Origin: Odontocerum albicorne
Lineage: Eukaryota > Arthropoda > Insecta > Trichoptera > Odontoceridae
Assembly: GCA_949825065.1 (NCBI GenBank)
Contig: OX463862.1
Location: forward strand, 14,255,592-14,319,591
Direction: 5' to 3'
DNA length: 64,000 nucleotides
The notes below the pieces were generated by a model. It was not told the origin of the DNA, ran no database searches, and saw nothing but the letters and a program-made list of their open reading frames with translations. The translations under genes were made by a program, and so were the position numbers. Shown here in pieces: positions 1-10,442 of the stretch; position 1 is the first letter of the stretch, and every line of letters starts with the position of its first letter.

Positions 1-155
1 CCACGTGTGAGTGTTTGTCACTCAGTTGGTTCAATATCTCTTTACCACGCGTGAGTGTTTATCTGTAATTTGATATGTAGAACAAATGGTGATTCCTTGT
101 ACGACTATATTTATCAGGGACACATATTTTAAGTATTTCGAAAGCCTTTCGTTAT

Positions 156-374
156 TATAGTTTGGAAGTTCTAGGATGAGTCCTGTGACTTCTCACAAAT
201 TGGCCCCAATACAACCTTGAAACTATGTTCAGTAATTTTAATTATTTTATCAACTTTAATATAAGCCTTAATTCTAATAAAAAGCAAGTTATTTAAGTAA
301 ATACATTACATAAGGTTGTATTGGAGCAAATTTGTGAGCTGTCACAGGACTCATCCTAGAATTTCCGAACTATA
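156..374. mobile_element. MITE alpha, short form, copy 1
   Basis: Non-autonomous DNA element of about 219 bp whose ends are inverted copies of each other over roughly 60 bp. The left end runs through TCTAGGATGAGTCCTGTGAC, and the right end carries its reverse complement followed by CCGAACTATA. Both outer edges are TA, fitting a Tc1/mariner-type TA target. A same-length sister copy lies at 38137-38355, and a longer relative at 2304-2873 shares the first ~150 bp. There is no coding potential. The superfamily is inferred only from the TA edges. Confidence 0.75.
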
Positions 375-1084
375 AGAAGAGTAACAATGGTATTACCACC
401 ATTAATCTTGCGGTATTCTGAATGGCAACCCAATTTCCATCCAATATATAAATTTATTGTTAATATAATATAAATTTATTAAAAGTTTTGCTTGAAAACT
501 ACTTTAAACATGGATAAAAACAGGTTGAATTTTAAAATTGTGGTATTAAATTTAAATTAAGTACCATTTTAGAAGTTTGTTTTGCAAAAAAAATCAAAAC
601 GTAGATAATATCAAAAGAGATTTTTTTGTGGAATATTTATAAAAAATATTATTTCAGTAATTTTCCCTGTTGCAGACAGTGGCACGTTTCAGAAATGGAG
701 TAAAAGACGAAACAAGATGGAGGAAAACAAACGGAAAACGCCAAAGAAAAACTGAAAAACAAGGAACTCACCCGCCCCCATCTAGAGACGCGTAATTAAA
801 TTTTACTTTCCCTCCCTTAAAAAAACTTTACAACCTGCTGAAAAAATATTTCTTCAGAGGGATAAAAATGAACTAAGGATGAATTTTTCTTAAATGATTT
901 TCTTTTAATGTTCGTGTATACTCGTAACGTTGCAAAATACGTGCTGTATAATTAATTATCCGAAATTTCGTTGAAAAATAACAGAATTTTTAACAATGTT
1001 TTTCGTTGATGTTTTATCATTCATTCATTTTACAATCCTATTTCTTCTTTTTTCTTCTATTCTCTTCTTTTTTCTTCTTTTTAA
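375..1084. other. AT-rich stretch, no gene seen
   Basis: No coding signal or recognisable repeat was found apart from a TACTCGTA octamer at 919-926 (see the footprint finding) and pyrimidine-rich sequence near 1040-1080. Short open frames here have no recognisable motif. Confidence 0.5.
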
Positions 1085-1360
1085 GTGAATGAGCGGTTTC
1101 GCACCAGCAAACTCACCAATCGAACCGCTGTACTGGATCCAACGGCATACCAAAGTGAGACGATTGGAGCACACAGGCATGTTTTTTTCTTCTTTTTTTG
1201 AAATAATGTATATGACCAAAGTTATAGGTATCCTTTTACCCCCGAAAACGAGTCGGAAAAAATATACTAGTATGTGTTATTCGAGGGGAGTAGTATGGCG
1301 CAGAGCTCGAACGTCCAGTGCGTTACTGCGCGGTCATGTACCTCAATATGGCTATACATG
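1085..1360 (-). mobile_element. SINE C copy (tRNA-derived), RTE tail missing
   Basis: Read on the minus strand, this begins with a tRNA-like head (GACCGCGCAGTAACGCACTGG, an A-box-like region), followed by a degraded B box, then the body shared with copies near 13.8, 28.8, 35.2, 40.4 and 63.0 kb (CCCCTCGAATAACACA; GTCTCACTTTGGTATGCC; GTACAGCGG). The copy stops at the body end and lacks the RTE-like 3' tail present at 35.4 kb. Small open frames across it are accidental. Confidence 0.65.
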
Positions 1361-1479
1361 ATACATCTGGCGGGCTCATTGATATACAGTAATTTCTTCC
1401 TACCACCTGGCTTATCTTGGATATGTAAAGTTGTTTTAATATATTAAAGATTTGTTTTGAAATTCATCTATGGTATGTT

Positions 1480-1889
1480 CATCAATCAAAGGAAAAGGAA
1501 GGGATGGTGAAGAGGAAAGGAAAAGAAAATCAGGAATGAAACACGTTATTTTACTGACCATAAATTAAGAGGGTTTTCAGTCGTTTCTTAAAGCATGCCT
1601 GGGACGGAGCGAGCCTCATATTGATTTGTAACTAATTCCAGAGTCTTTCTGCATGGACAGTAAAGGACGACGTAAAAAAAGAGGAGTGGTGAACTGGAAA
1701 GGCCAATAAACAATCTCTGTTTGGACATAGTGCTAATCCATTATTGGAAAAACGCTGAAAATTTTCGGCGAGATAAGATGAGGCGGTGAAACAGTGAAGA
1801 ATATTATACAATAGAGACAGTATGTGAATTTGGCGTATATTATGAACATTCAACCAGGTCAATGCCTTCTGGTATGAAGTTATATGATC
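1480..1889 (-). pseudogene. LINE B reverse transcriptase C-terminal fragment
   Basis: Degenerate copy of the C-terminal coding part and start of the 3' UTR of a CR1/Jockey-like non-LTR retrotransposon, labelled LINE B. The translated minus strand retains pieces such as HNIRQIHILSLLYNIL and SSYLAENFQRFSNNGLALCP, matching the better copy at 15031-15432. Stops and small indels break it. It lies head-to-head with another LINE B copy beginning about 1905. Confidence 0.7.
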
Positions 1890-1904
1890 GTACTTTCAAC
1901 ACCA

Positions 1905-2955
1905 TATCCACAAACAGAAATTTTTCAGTGTCTTTTCAATCATGGAATTGCGCTACGCTCAAATACTGATTATTTATTGGCCTTTCCAGTTCACTGCTTT
2001 TGATTTTTTACGTCATCCTTTACGGTTCATGCAGTGAGACGCTGGAATCAGTTACAAACCAATGTTAGACTCGCTCCGTCATTGACATGCTTTAAGAAGC
2101 GATTGAAACACTTATAATTTCAAATCAGTAATATAAGGTGTTTCATTCCAGATTTTTTTTTCCTCTCCACCATTCCTTCCTTTCTTTGATTGATGATATC
2201 TCACTTTTACTTTAATTATTTATATGTTAATTAATTTCATAAATATGAATAATCAATTGAATATTTATGCAACCGTGTAACTTGCATTATTTACTTTTGC
2301 CTATACTTGAAAAAGTGTAGCATGGTCCCTGTGACAGTTCACAAATTTGCCCCAATACAACCTTGTAACGACGTTCAGTAATTTAATTGTTTTATCAACT
2401 TTAATACACGAGTAAGCCTCGATTCTAATAAATAGCAAGTTATTTAGGTAAATACATTACATAAAACTAACAATAATGACAAATTAGCACATCTTGTTAC
2501 AAAATGTGGCAGTTTGTTAAAATCAAATTATATTTGGTGACGTTTGTCAAAAGTCACTACGTTAGTCTGCATTGGCTAGGGATGGGTTATACGAAAATTG
2601 GATTTTCGATTTTTTTATACCTAAAATTAAATGTTCGTAATTAGTATTAATTCATAGTGGATATTGTACTATTTAAAGATAGATACAAATCATACAATAC
2701 ATTAGAAAGTCATTATAATTAAAATTAGGAATTAAAACGTCAGTTTAGAGAAAAACTATTTTTCGATTTATAAAAAAACGATTCGATTTGTAAAAAAAAA
2801 AACAATTTTACCCCATCCCTTTGAGACATGACATTTCAAATGTGACAGGGACCATCCTATATTTTCTCAAGTAAAGTTGGTTGGAAGATATTGTCGCCTG
2901 GTAATAAGCCAGTCAGATTGCTTTTTTTATAATGAAATGTTAAATAAATGAATAT
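1905..2955 (+). mobile_element. LINE B 3' fragment split by a MITE
   Basis: Plus-strand LINE B copy containing the end of the RT-associated C-terminal region, a pyrimidine-rich 3' UTR and the terminal tail (GGTTGGAAGATATTGTCGCC, GTTAAATAAATGAA). The 570-bp MITE at 2304-2873 interrupts the 3' UTR. Removing it restores continuity with the intact tail at 15715-15836 (ATTTACTTTTGTCTGGTTGG). Confidence 0.7.
2304..2873. mobile_element. MITE alpha, long form
   Basis: About 570 bp with imperfect inverted ends: left CTTGAAAAAGTGTAGCATGG, right the reverse-complement-like CCATCCTATATTTTCTCAAG, each bordered by TA. The left ~150 bp matches the short form at 156 and 38137, but the internal 350 bp and right end are unique to this copy. 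It is inserted in the LINE B 3' UTR. No coding capacity is visible. Confidence 0.7.
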
Positions 2956-3477
2956 TCATTTAATATTTCCCATGACTTGTCATTGTTTTCATATTCAGTG
3001 TAATACGGTTCAAAATAAAAAAATATCCAAGTTAAACTAAGTGAAACAGCTTAAAACGTATCCAATTTGTAGACCAATTCATCTCAATTAATACATTTCT
3101 GCAACCTCTGGGTACTTACCCTGCCTGTTGCGGTGTCACGCCGTGACCCGGGCGCACGCAACGACTATAAACACCGCGCTAAGGTCGGTGCCTATCAGCT
3201 TGTACCTGTGTCAGACCTGCTTCACGAAGACTAGTGGATGTAAATTGTGGGAAGACCTATACGCCATAATTTTCTTGTACAATTCTGAAATGTTTTGATT
3301 TCTTACTTCTATATTAGATGGAAACAAAGAATTCAGAGGTCCTGCATACCCTAAGGGTGTATTTTAATTATATTGGTAATAAAACCGATTTATTAATTTA
3401 TGTAGATATTTTATAAAGTTTACATAAACAGGTTTAATTAAATAACATACAAAACCCAAAAAGAAATAATTTAATTT
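2956..3477. other. Intergenic; small GC-rich patch at 3118-3235
   Basis: No coding gene recognised. A patch around 3118-3235 is markedly GC-richer than its surroundings and includes CTATAAACACCGCG, a TATA-like motif. Function unknown. Confidence 0.35.
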
Positions 3478-4014
3478 TATTTATTTATTTAACACTTTTA
3501 TTGCGATACAATCTGGCGGGCTTATTGCCAGACGGCAATTTCTCCCAACCAACCAGACAAAAATAAATTAAGCAAGTTACGTGGTCGCATAAATCATTCA
3601 AATGACTATCCGTCTCCACGAAATCCATAAACATATACGTGAACACATGCCCACGAACCCCACAAAGACGGACAATCACCCGAATATTATTTTTCATATA
3701 AAGTGAGATATCATCAATCAAAAGGAAAGGAAGGAATGGTGGAGAGGAAAGGAAAATAAAAATCAGGAATTAAACACGTTATTTTACTGACAAGAAATTA
3801 AGAGTTTTTTCAGTCGCTTCTTAAAGCATGCCAAGGACGGAGCGAGTCTTATATTGGTTTGTAACTGATTCCAGAGTCTCACTGCATGGACAGTAAAGGA
3901 CGATGTAAAGAAAGGGGAGCGGTGAACTGGAAAGGCCAATAGACAATCTCTGTTTGAGCGTAGCGCTAATCCATGATTGGAAAGACGCTGAAAATTTTCG
4001 GCGAGATAAGAGGG
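3478..4014 (-). mobile_element. LINE B 3' fragment, 5' truncated
   Basis: Minus-strand copy with the full 3' tail (TTATTTATTTAACACTTTTA on the plus strand, then AATCTGGCGGGCTTATTGCC), the 3' UTR and C-terminal coding remnants (the translated end resembles LAENFQRLSNHGLAL). It is 5' truncated near 4014, as usual for target-primed reverse transcription. Confidence 0.75.
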
Positions 4015-4120
4015 TAATTATGTAAAGCAACAAGAAAGAAAAATTACATACACATCTTAAAGGCATTATTTACCCTCGCAAGAAATAAAAAAATATTATA
4101 CAAGAAATATAGAGTGGCAC

Positions 4121-4275
4121 AACAAGAGCTGCAATTTTAAATTTAAATTAAGTTCTGCAATCGTGTACCACTGCATGATTAGTTTATAGATTATGTAGAT
4201 GACGTATATTTATTATAAATATTACACATTTAACAACAAAAAAATGGCGGCCAATTTAAAACTGCAGTTCTTGTT
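4121..4275. mobile_element. MITE beta with ~25-bp inverted ends
   Basis: Left end AACAAGAGCTGCAATTTTAA and right end TTTAAAACTGCAGTTCTTGTT are near-perfect inverted copies, enclosing ~105 bp. A second, one-ended copy of the same sequence lies at 4457-4580. No TSD resolved. Confidence 0.55.
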
Positions 4276-4456
4276 AATACACTCATCAGTACATCTGGTT
4301 ATGTGCCCCTGACCAATTCTACTTTTGGGTGGCAATCCTCTCAGTGACACTGTGACTTTATTGTGCCTTATTCATTAATTTATTTTCCAGTTCCTCAGTG
4401 AGATATTAAGCATTCTTCTCTCCATGGCCTTCTGTGTTACACCAAGCTTACAAAGG

Positions 4457-4580
4457 ATGGCGCAACAAAAACTGCAGTTTAACATTTAAATTATGTTTTG
4501 CAATCATATACCGCTGCATGATAAAGTTATAGATTATATAAAGGAAGTACATCTATTATAAATATTACAAATTTGACAAC
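4457..4580. repeat. Partial second copy of MITE beta
   Basis: Direct diverged repeat of 4121-4240 (CGCAACAAAAACTGCAGTTT, then CTGCATGATAAAGTTATAG and ATTATAAATATTACAAATTT). The right inverted end is missing. Confidence 0.55.
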
Positions 4581-4659
4581 GTATGATTCATTTTAAAAAC
4601 AGAAAAAACCTTAAAAAATACGTACCGAGTTGAGTTTCATACAAACTCGTACCATTTCA

Positions 4660-4800
4660 TGTTGTGGTAGGCAGCGAGGACAAATCGTCATTTTTTCCTA
4701 TCGCTACATACATCTTTCGCTTTCTCTACATTTTTCTGATTTTTTTACATTTTGTTCTTCCAAAACATCATTAACTTGATCCAAATTAACTTATCTGGCC
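4660..4800 (-). mobile_element. RTE-E 3'-end fragment
   Basis: Plus-strand text GTGGTAGGCAGCGAGGAC ... TCGCTACATACATC ... TTAACTTGATCCAAATTAA is the reverse complement of the RTE-E C-terminal end. That repeat, present more than 15 times in the window, encodes a basic stretch of the RPRKxWLDQVNDIL type. Degenerate. Confidence 0.55.
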
Positions 4801-4964
4801 AATCAATGCTTCTACTTAACCTTAGTGTCGTTATTCGAAGCTTCAACTATTTTTATGCTAAAAAATATTTTAATTGTTTATAGTAGACGCATCTTCCCGC
4901 CAAATTTAATTATCCAGTCCGCCATGTTCCCCTCGCGAAATGGTATTCCCCTCTCAGTACTGTC

Positions 4965-5065
4965 CTGCAGTTCTGTTGTTTTCCCGCCCGCGGCGTACGC
5001 CCGGCCCGCGCTGGCCGGCCGCGCACGCGCGCCCCCGATCACGACTCGCGCCACTCAAACAAAAC
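4965..5065. promoter_or_regulatory. GC-rich, CpG-dense patch
   Basis: About 100 bp dominated by CG dinucleotides (CCCGCCCGCGGCGTACGC, GGCCGGCCGCGCACGCGCGC) in otherwise AT-rich DNA, preceded by CCGCCATGTTCCCC. It could be a promoter-like island or residue of a GC-rich element. No adjoining gene is recognised. Confidence 0.3.
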
Positions 5066-5329
5066 CATAGAGTCGAGACTCGTTTGCTATTTCATTACTC
5101 TATGCTAAATTACTTCAGAATTTTAATTTTACATAACATTTATTTATCTTTCTGGCTCCATTTAATGACCAAAGTCAATATCCGTGTCATGTTTAATAAG
5201 ACGCCTGTCTTAATATCTTAGAAAACAAAAATATAAGTAAATTAATGTGTTATATGAGTATATGGTACATATTATATTTGCTCATTTGGACGCTTAAACA
5301 ACATCTTCAAAAGTAATCTTCCAATATCG

Positions 5330-5790
5330 TTGAAGCGAAGGGTCTACAACCAGTGTATTCTCCCAGTACTTACGTACGGCTGCGAGACATGGACGCTCAC
5401 AGTAAAGAAAACACAAAAGCTCCAGATCGCACAAAAGGGCATGGAGAGATGCATGTTGGGATATACTAAAAGAGATCGTAAACGAAACACCTGGATTCGC
5501 AATATAACAAAGGTAGAAGATGATATAAAAGTGTGCAAAATAATGAAGTGGCAATGGGCAGGACACGTAGCCAGAATGTCAGACTCCCGATGGACATCCG
5601 AAATAATCAATGGTACCCAAGAGGCATAAAGAGGCCCAGAAGAAGACCGAAGGTACACTGGATAGATGAAATCAGGAAGCATGGCAGCATCACATGGCAT
5701 CAACGAGCAATAAACCGAACTATTTAGAGTCAACTTGGGGAGACCTTCATCCAGCAGTGGATCGACCCTGGCTGACAATGATGATGATGA
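5330..5790 (+). pseudogene. RTE-type reverse transcriptase C-terminal fragment, frameshifted
   Basis: Encodes the end of an endonuclease/reverse-transcriptase polyprotein: YNQCILPVLTYGCETWTL, then WQWAGHVARMSDSRW, then, after a frameshift near 5590-5620, RGIKRPRRRPKVHWIDEIRK and a final FIQQW-like end. YGCETWxL, GHxARM and RPRxRW are hallmarks of the C-terminal part of RTE-type insect LINEs. The element ends in (ATG)n at 5780-5800, a typical RTE tail. 5' truncated; not functional. Confidence 0.8.
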
Positions 5791-5964
5791 TGATGATGAT
5801 ACATTTTATATGCGTATCTTAAAATTGATGCAATAATCATCAGAATGTTATTGAAAAAATATAAATGAAGGACATATTCAATTAAAATAAATTAAATAAT
5901 AAAGATAGGTGAAAAAAATTAATTCAAAATCTCTGTAAATACAAAATTTCCTATAAAACAATAA

Positions 5965-6440
5965 TTCGTCATCATCGTTGCTGGGCCTCAGAGTCGAAGA
6001 TCCCTTCGCCACTTCAACATCAATCTTGAGCTGCTTTTCTACACCGCTCATGTTCTTCTGTAAGACTGAGCCCGATCTTAGATACATACTCCCTCTTGTA
6101 GATGTCACAGAAATGTGGATTCTGCTGAGTCGCCTGGCAATGCTGATGCATGTTTGCAGCACTCGGACTGTTTCTTATACGTCTAGCTGTTGAGATGTCA
6201 TCAGCCCAAGAACAAATAGTTCTCCATCCTACACGGTCCTGACTCACCTGCTCCCAGTCCTCAGGCACCCCACACAAAGTCAGCGACTCTTGAAGACTGT
6301 CCTTATAGCGCTTTCTCTGCCCATCAACCCATCGCTTGCCCACTACTTCTTCATCACTGCTCCAACCTATCGCTTGCCAAAGAGGATATTTTTCGGGAGT
6401 TTGTATACAGGTATACGAGCCACGTATCCAGACCAACGCA
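5965..6440 (-). pseudogene. RTE-type C-terminal fragment, partly intact frame
   Basis: Minus-strand frame of 138 codons (6020-6436) with GKRWVDGQRKRYKDSLQESL and EDWEQVSQDRVGWRTIC, the conserved tail of a widespread endonuclease/RT LINE family. Its 3' end (minus strand) contains GGATCTTCGACTCTGAGGCC and CAGCAACGATGATGACG. That same tail is attached to SINE C copies at 13.3 and 35.5 kb. Confidence 0.75.
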
Positions 6441-6824
6441 TCTCATATTTCAGATGTTTGTTCTTTACAAAACTTCATAATACCATTGAATTTTCATTAT
6501 ATTCATGAAGTGACTGCCGACATTTGTTCGAGTGCCCTAATATGATTCACATCTATCTGAGATGGAAAGGTTACTGTGTTATAGACTGTCTCACGAAGAT
6601 CCTATATTTCCTCTCTACCTATCCCGATAGAAAAACGATGTCATGGTTTGTATTATATATTTGTAACGAGAACCGAACCTAACAGGCTTTTCACAAGGGT
6701 GTAACAGGTTTTGCGTCTCAGTTTCTCAATCCTTCGAAATTCCAATTAGTAAAAAGAATCCATCGCGAAGTATACTTAACTTGCACAAAAGTATTCAAGC
6801 GATGCGATTGAAAAAAAAATAAAG

Positions 6825-7000
6825 AGAAATTCCTTTCGCGCCGGCGGGAAAACGTGACGCGGTAATTTCCGTCAATTTTCGGCAAATATCGGCAATTTTC
6901 GGGCGACACGCTCTCCCCGCTTTGCGGGAGTCCCCTCGGCTGGTCGTGACCGGCGCGAGCCCGCGGGCGCCAATGTGCCCGCACGCTAATTACGGACGGG
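6825..7000. promoter_or_regulatory. GC-rich patch
   Basis: CpG-rich segment (TTTCGCGCCGGCGGGAAAAC; GAGCCCGCGGGCGCCAATG) standing out from AT-rich flanks, with GCGGGAAAA, an E2F-like string, and repeated TTTTCGGC motifs. Promoter island or GC-rich element remnant; no gene attached. Confidence 0.3.
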
Positions 7001-7149
7001 TTGTATTCTACGTGGTGTGCTGTATTTAGAAAGATACAACAAGAGTGAAACCAAAGTATTATAAGTAAAATATACTTATATATGTAAAATTATCCAATCC
7101 AGAAACTACATAGTTTAATTTATTAAAAATTCTATTGAAAAAATCATCT

Positions 7150-7215
7150 TCATGTAATTTTCCCATTGTGGTAGGCAGAGAGAATATATTTTCACTTCAC
7201 TCTATCCTGGTATAT
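7150..7215 (-). mobile_element. RTE-E 3' terminus remnant
   Basis: Short diverged copy of the RTE-E 3' end (plus text TTCCCATTGTGGTAGGCAGA). Too short to say more. Confidence 0.4.
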
Positions 7216-7368
7216 ACTGTGCCGTAACGAGCTTTCATGTGCTCTGTATAAGGCTATTTTTGGGCTCCTCAACTTTTGTTATAGAAAACAATAACACAAA
7301 TAATGAATATAGAGTGAATGCACCAAGCGACCCTTTCTTGAACCCTGTTATTGTATTGTATTGCACTT

Positions 7369-7556
7369 TCGATACAATACAACCTGGTGGGATTATTATC
7401 ATGTGACAATATATTCCAGCCAATCAGAAAGATGTTCAAGAGGTCTTAAATGAAAACTAGACTGGAATTCTTTTTAAATAATCAAGGGTTCCAATCAAAC
7501 ACATAACCTCCGGGCTGGGAGATAAGTGCATTACCAACTAGGTTACGAACCTGGTA
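7369..7556 (-). mobile_element. SINE D copy
   Basis: tRNA-derived SINE on the minus strand: head with CCTAGTTGGTAATGCAC (A box) and a degraded B box, a body ending AGTCTAGTTTTCAT, and a 3' tail equivalent to the LINE B tail (CAATAATCCCACCAGGTTGT). Diverged. Confidence 0.65.
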
Positions 7557-7989
7557 TAGGGTTCATAAAAAACATGAAAAGAGTTATGCTTAGAATAACA
7601 TTAAGTGACATGCAAGTCATAAGTAGCCCGTACAATGCCCATATTGATTGCACAATCAGTGTTATCTGATGAGTGAGCACACATCATGTTTCTTTTGTCC
7701 ATAAAGCGAATATTTGGTTCAACTCCATCATCAATAGTTAACAAAATACAACACTGGACATGTATGTCGACCATTTGAATTTTCTAAAAGTAAATATAAT
7801 ATAATATGTCATTGTTATTTTAATATATTTCTGGAAATGCTCGCTAAAGCTTAGAGAAAGTGAAACTTGAGAAAGGACGTTTTGATTTCTTAAATAAATT
7901 TATATTATCTCACCACATGGGCCATTTGTTCCTACACTGGAAATATCTGTTAGGGATAAACATATATTTTACAAAAAAATGGGTATATT

Positions 7990-8610
7990 AACGGCACGTA
8001 AAGCCCCAATTCCTCAGAAACATTTGCACAATGGAAGAATGAGGACAAATCGTTTGAAAGCCAAATGGTACTCAAAACGCTGTTTAATTCATTGCTTTGT
8101 AGCAAACTAGAAAGCAATAGTTGCATTTGGAACCTGCTGGGGACAGAGCGCTCACTCATGGTGGAGAAGGTACAGAAAAAATATCTATAATATTTCTATA
8201 TCAGTGAGTTTTGTATCTATCAATGACTATCCTACTCATTTCCTGCTGGGCATGCTCCTTGAGCGTAAGAAAAATCTTCATCTCCTGGTATAAGTTGTCA
8301 GACTCGTTCGAGGAGCTGTGAGCTGTCCAGCATTACTAGAAAGATTAGCGTTATGTATTCCTAATAATTACACTATACTGCACCAGCAAGAACTATTCTC
8401 AAGCACATACGAAAGAACGGGTCTCCCAGCCGCTATGCCTGTTGGAAGGGGCTTTACTATTTTGAATAGAACTGCTTCGGATATCGATTGTTACCAGTAA
8501 AATCGCCATTGTTACAAGTAAAAGAAACATTTCTTCTAAGACTAGAGACGTTAGAAAGCACTCAAAAACTTATTTAAGTGGTAGAATTCTAAGTGGATGT
8601 AGTCTAGAAT
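7990..8610 (+). pseudogene. CR1/Jockey-like LINE C-terminal fragment
   Basis: Broken translation with segments in order: SLLCSKLESNSCIWN and VEKVQKKYL (near 8080-8190), FLLGMLLERKKNLHLL (near 8250), CPALLERLALCIPNN (8320) and LPAAMPVGRGFTILNR (8430). This order (SKLEYxxxxWNP, EKVQKKFLR, CPxLLxxL, PxxRGxxxLN) is typical of the region after the RT domain in CR1/Jockey-clade LINEs. Interrupted by stops; clearly dead. Confidence 0.65.
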
Positions 8611-9520
8611 TCGGCCACCTGGATAGAACTGGGTGTTTCAGGAATCAAACATCTTCAGTGCAAGACTCTGGGCTCCTCGAACACTGCAGTAAGTGACGCA
8701 TGGACTTCTATATTCATCACCGAAGATACACCACAGGCGTCCATCATGTAAAATTATTTTTTTTGGTTTGTCTTTGGATACAAAAAGAAGAAGAATTCTA
8801 TAACAGAGTTTTTAAAACACTGATCGAATCCCAAATACTGAAATCTGATGGTAAATCGTTACACACAGTATTGTGGGAGATTTCTTTGACGATTAACGAA
8901 GTTGAAATTTCAAGCGAAAGAATTTCGATCGATTAAAAGGAGGGGAAAAATAATAATCGATATTTTCAGCACACGACTAGCCGATAGCGATTGCGATTTT
9001 TAGGGATGCGCGCACCACAGAAGAAGTTTCGGCCAACTTTGACCGAGCTGCGAGATGTATGCCCGCAGGCTGCCTCAGCATCTGAAGAAGGCGACTCTCT
9101 CTCTCCCATCACGAGGCTCGTGGTGGCATTCTAATAACTGGTCACATCACGACTTTCGGTGTGTTTATTATTAACATTTTTGTGATCAGTGCGGTAATAA
9201 ATATGTCCTCCCGAAATTTTAAATATATGTTAAATATCGTTTTTCTTTTAAATATATGTTCATCAAGTAATTTATTTCACTGAATGTTTAGGCTTTGACT
9301 TAATTGAATTCCATATTAGAATATTTTAATAATAAAGTATTTATTATTCCTGTATCTACACTAATCCCCACTAAACGTATTTCTACCTTCTATCCATCTG
9401 AGGTGTCTTGGAGTAGGAGGTAAATACACGTGAACCGGGTTTTAATGTAATTAGTAGAATCATACAGCAACTTATACTTAAGCATAATTCTACCTATTTG
9501 TATATTTAAACTCTGATATA
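8611..9520. other. No recognisable gene
   Basis: AT-rich sequence with one GC-richer patch at 8990-9150. A 78-codon frame at 8700 has no recognisable domain. Nothing firm seen. Confidence 0.45.
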
Positions 9521-9527
9521 CCACTCA

Positions 9528-9632
9528 AGTCCAAAAGTTTCCGGCCTGAACAAGTAAGAACGTGTATGGCGATGTTATATAAAAAATATGATTAATCAAC
9601 CCTCAGTAGAATGTTGAGTTGAGACGATAAAA
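9528..9632. repeat. Repeat L, left part
   Basis: Shares GAACAAGTAAGAACGTGTATGG and flanking sequence with 24524-24700 (GAACAAGTTAGAGCGTGTATG). Here it is separated by the hammerhead-like repeat from its apparent continuation at about 10020-10100 (ACGTGTTGTGTCTTTGTATT versus 24.6 kb). Possibly the end of a mariner-like element; unconfirmed. Confidence 0.4.
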
Positions 9633-9636
9633 CACG

Positions 9637-9900
9637 TTGTTATTTGTTTTATCAAACACTATTTATTCCACTTTTTGTAACGGTATAACCCTACTGGTTT
9701 CAAGGTTTTCACCTCATTATCAGGGGAGCACTAACAAATTACAATGTATTCAAACCTCCACAATGTTTATGTCTTATATTGTAATTTATTTTTATCAAAC
9801 ACTATTTATTCCACTTTTTTATTTTGTGACGGTATAACCCTACCGGTTTCAAGGCTTTCACCTCATCTTCAGGGGAGCACAAACAAGACTAAATGCTGTT
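9637..9900 (-). mobile_element. Tandem retrozyme/Penelope-like repeat (two ~143-bp units)
   Basis: Two direct copies with a 143-bp offset (ATCAAACACTATTTATTCCAC begins at 9651 and 9794). On the minus strand each contains a hammerhead-like core upstream of ACCGGTAGGGTTATACCG. Short tandem units with hammerhead motifs are the structure described for animal retrozymes and Penelope-like element termini. Related pieces occur at 51880-51915, 52305-52445 and 58355-58430. No protein is encoded. Confidence 0.45.
9823..9883 (-). ncRNA. Candidate hammerhead ribozyme
   Basis: Minus strand, in order: TTTGTG and CCC (5' strand of stem I), core CTGAAGA (9872-9866, fits CUGANGA), a short GAGG/CCTT hairpin (stem II, with one extra U), core GAAA, the self-complementary ACCGGT (stem III of a dimeric form), cleavage-site UA, GGG pairing with CCC, then CACAAA pairing with TTTGTG. 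All core elements are present; the U before stem II is non-canonical. The neighbouring unit has CTGATAA and is probably inactive. Confidence 0.4.
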
Positions 9901-10442
9901 CAAACTGGTACCGATATACACGCTTCAACGGATGGAGGCTGATGGGTGAGGGAGGCATGGGATGATTTCGGCCAAGAGCGGAGAGTTTTTTGGGGTATAA
10001 CTGTTCAACAGATGTTCGGACCGATGTTTATGTCTTAAGTATAAAAAAATATGATAAAATACGTGTTGTGTCTTTGTATTCTGAAATGTTAAAAAATTTA
10101 AAACCTTGTGATTATTAATCTCGTTTCAAAAGAAAGGAACAGTCCGGCATGATATTAAACGAAGTTTATATACGAGTGTTGTTGCCTGTTTACGTGCGGT
10201 AGTGTTGCTAAAACGTGCAAGACGAGCCACGAGTTACGTGCTTACTACAATGGTTCTTAACGTGAAGACTCGACTACTGGGACCGAAGACAGATATTGAA
10301 CATGTCTAAATAACAAATTCAAATACAGTTGAAAGTAACTATTCAAAATAGAAAGATAAATGTTTACGTATGATAAACGAGTACAGTATGTATGATATAC
10401 ATATACGAGTACGTATGATATACGAATACAGTATCGTATGTA

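Noticed and set aside
1480..2955. Twin-priming 5' inversion of one LINE B copy
   Set aside because: The minus and plus segments cover overlapping parts of LINE B; twin priming would give largely non-overlapping segments. Two insertions or an inverted duplication fit better.
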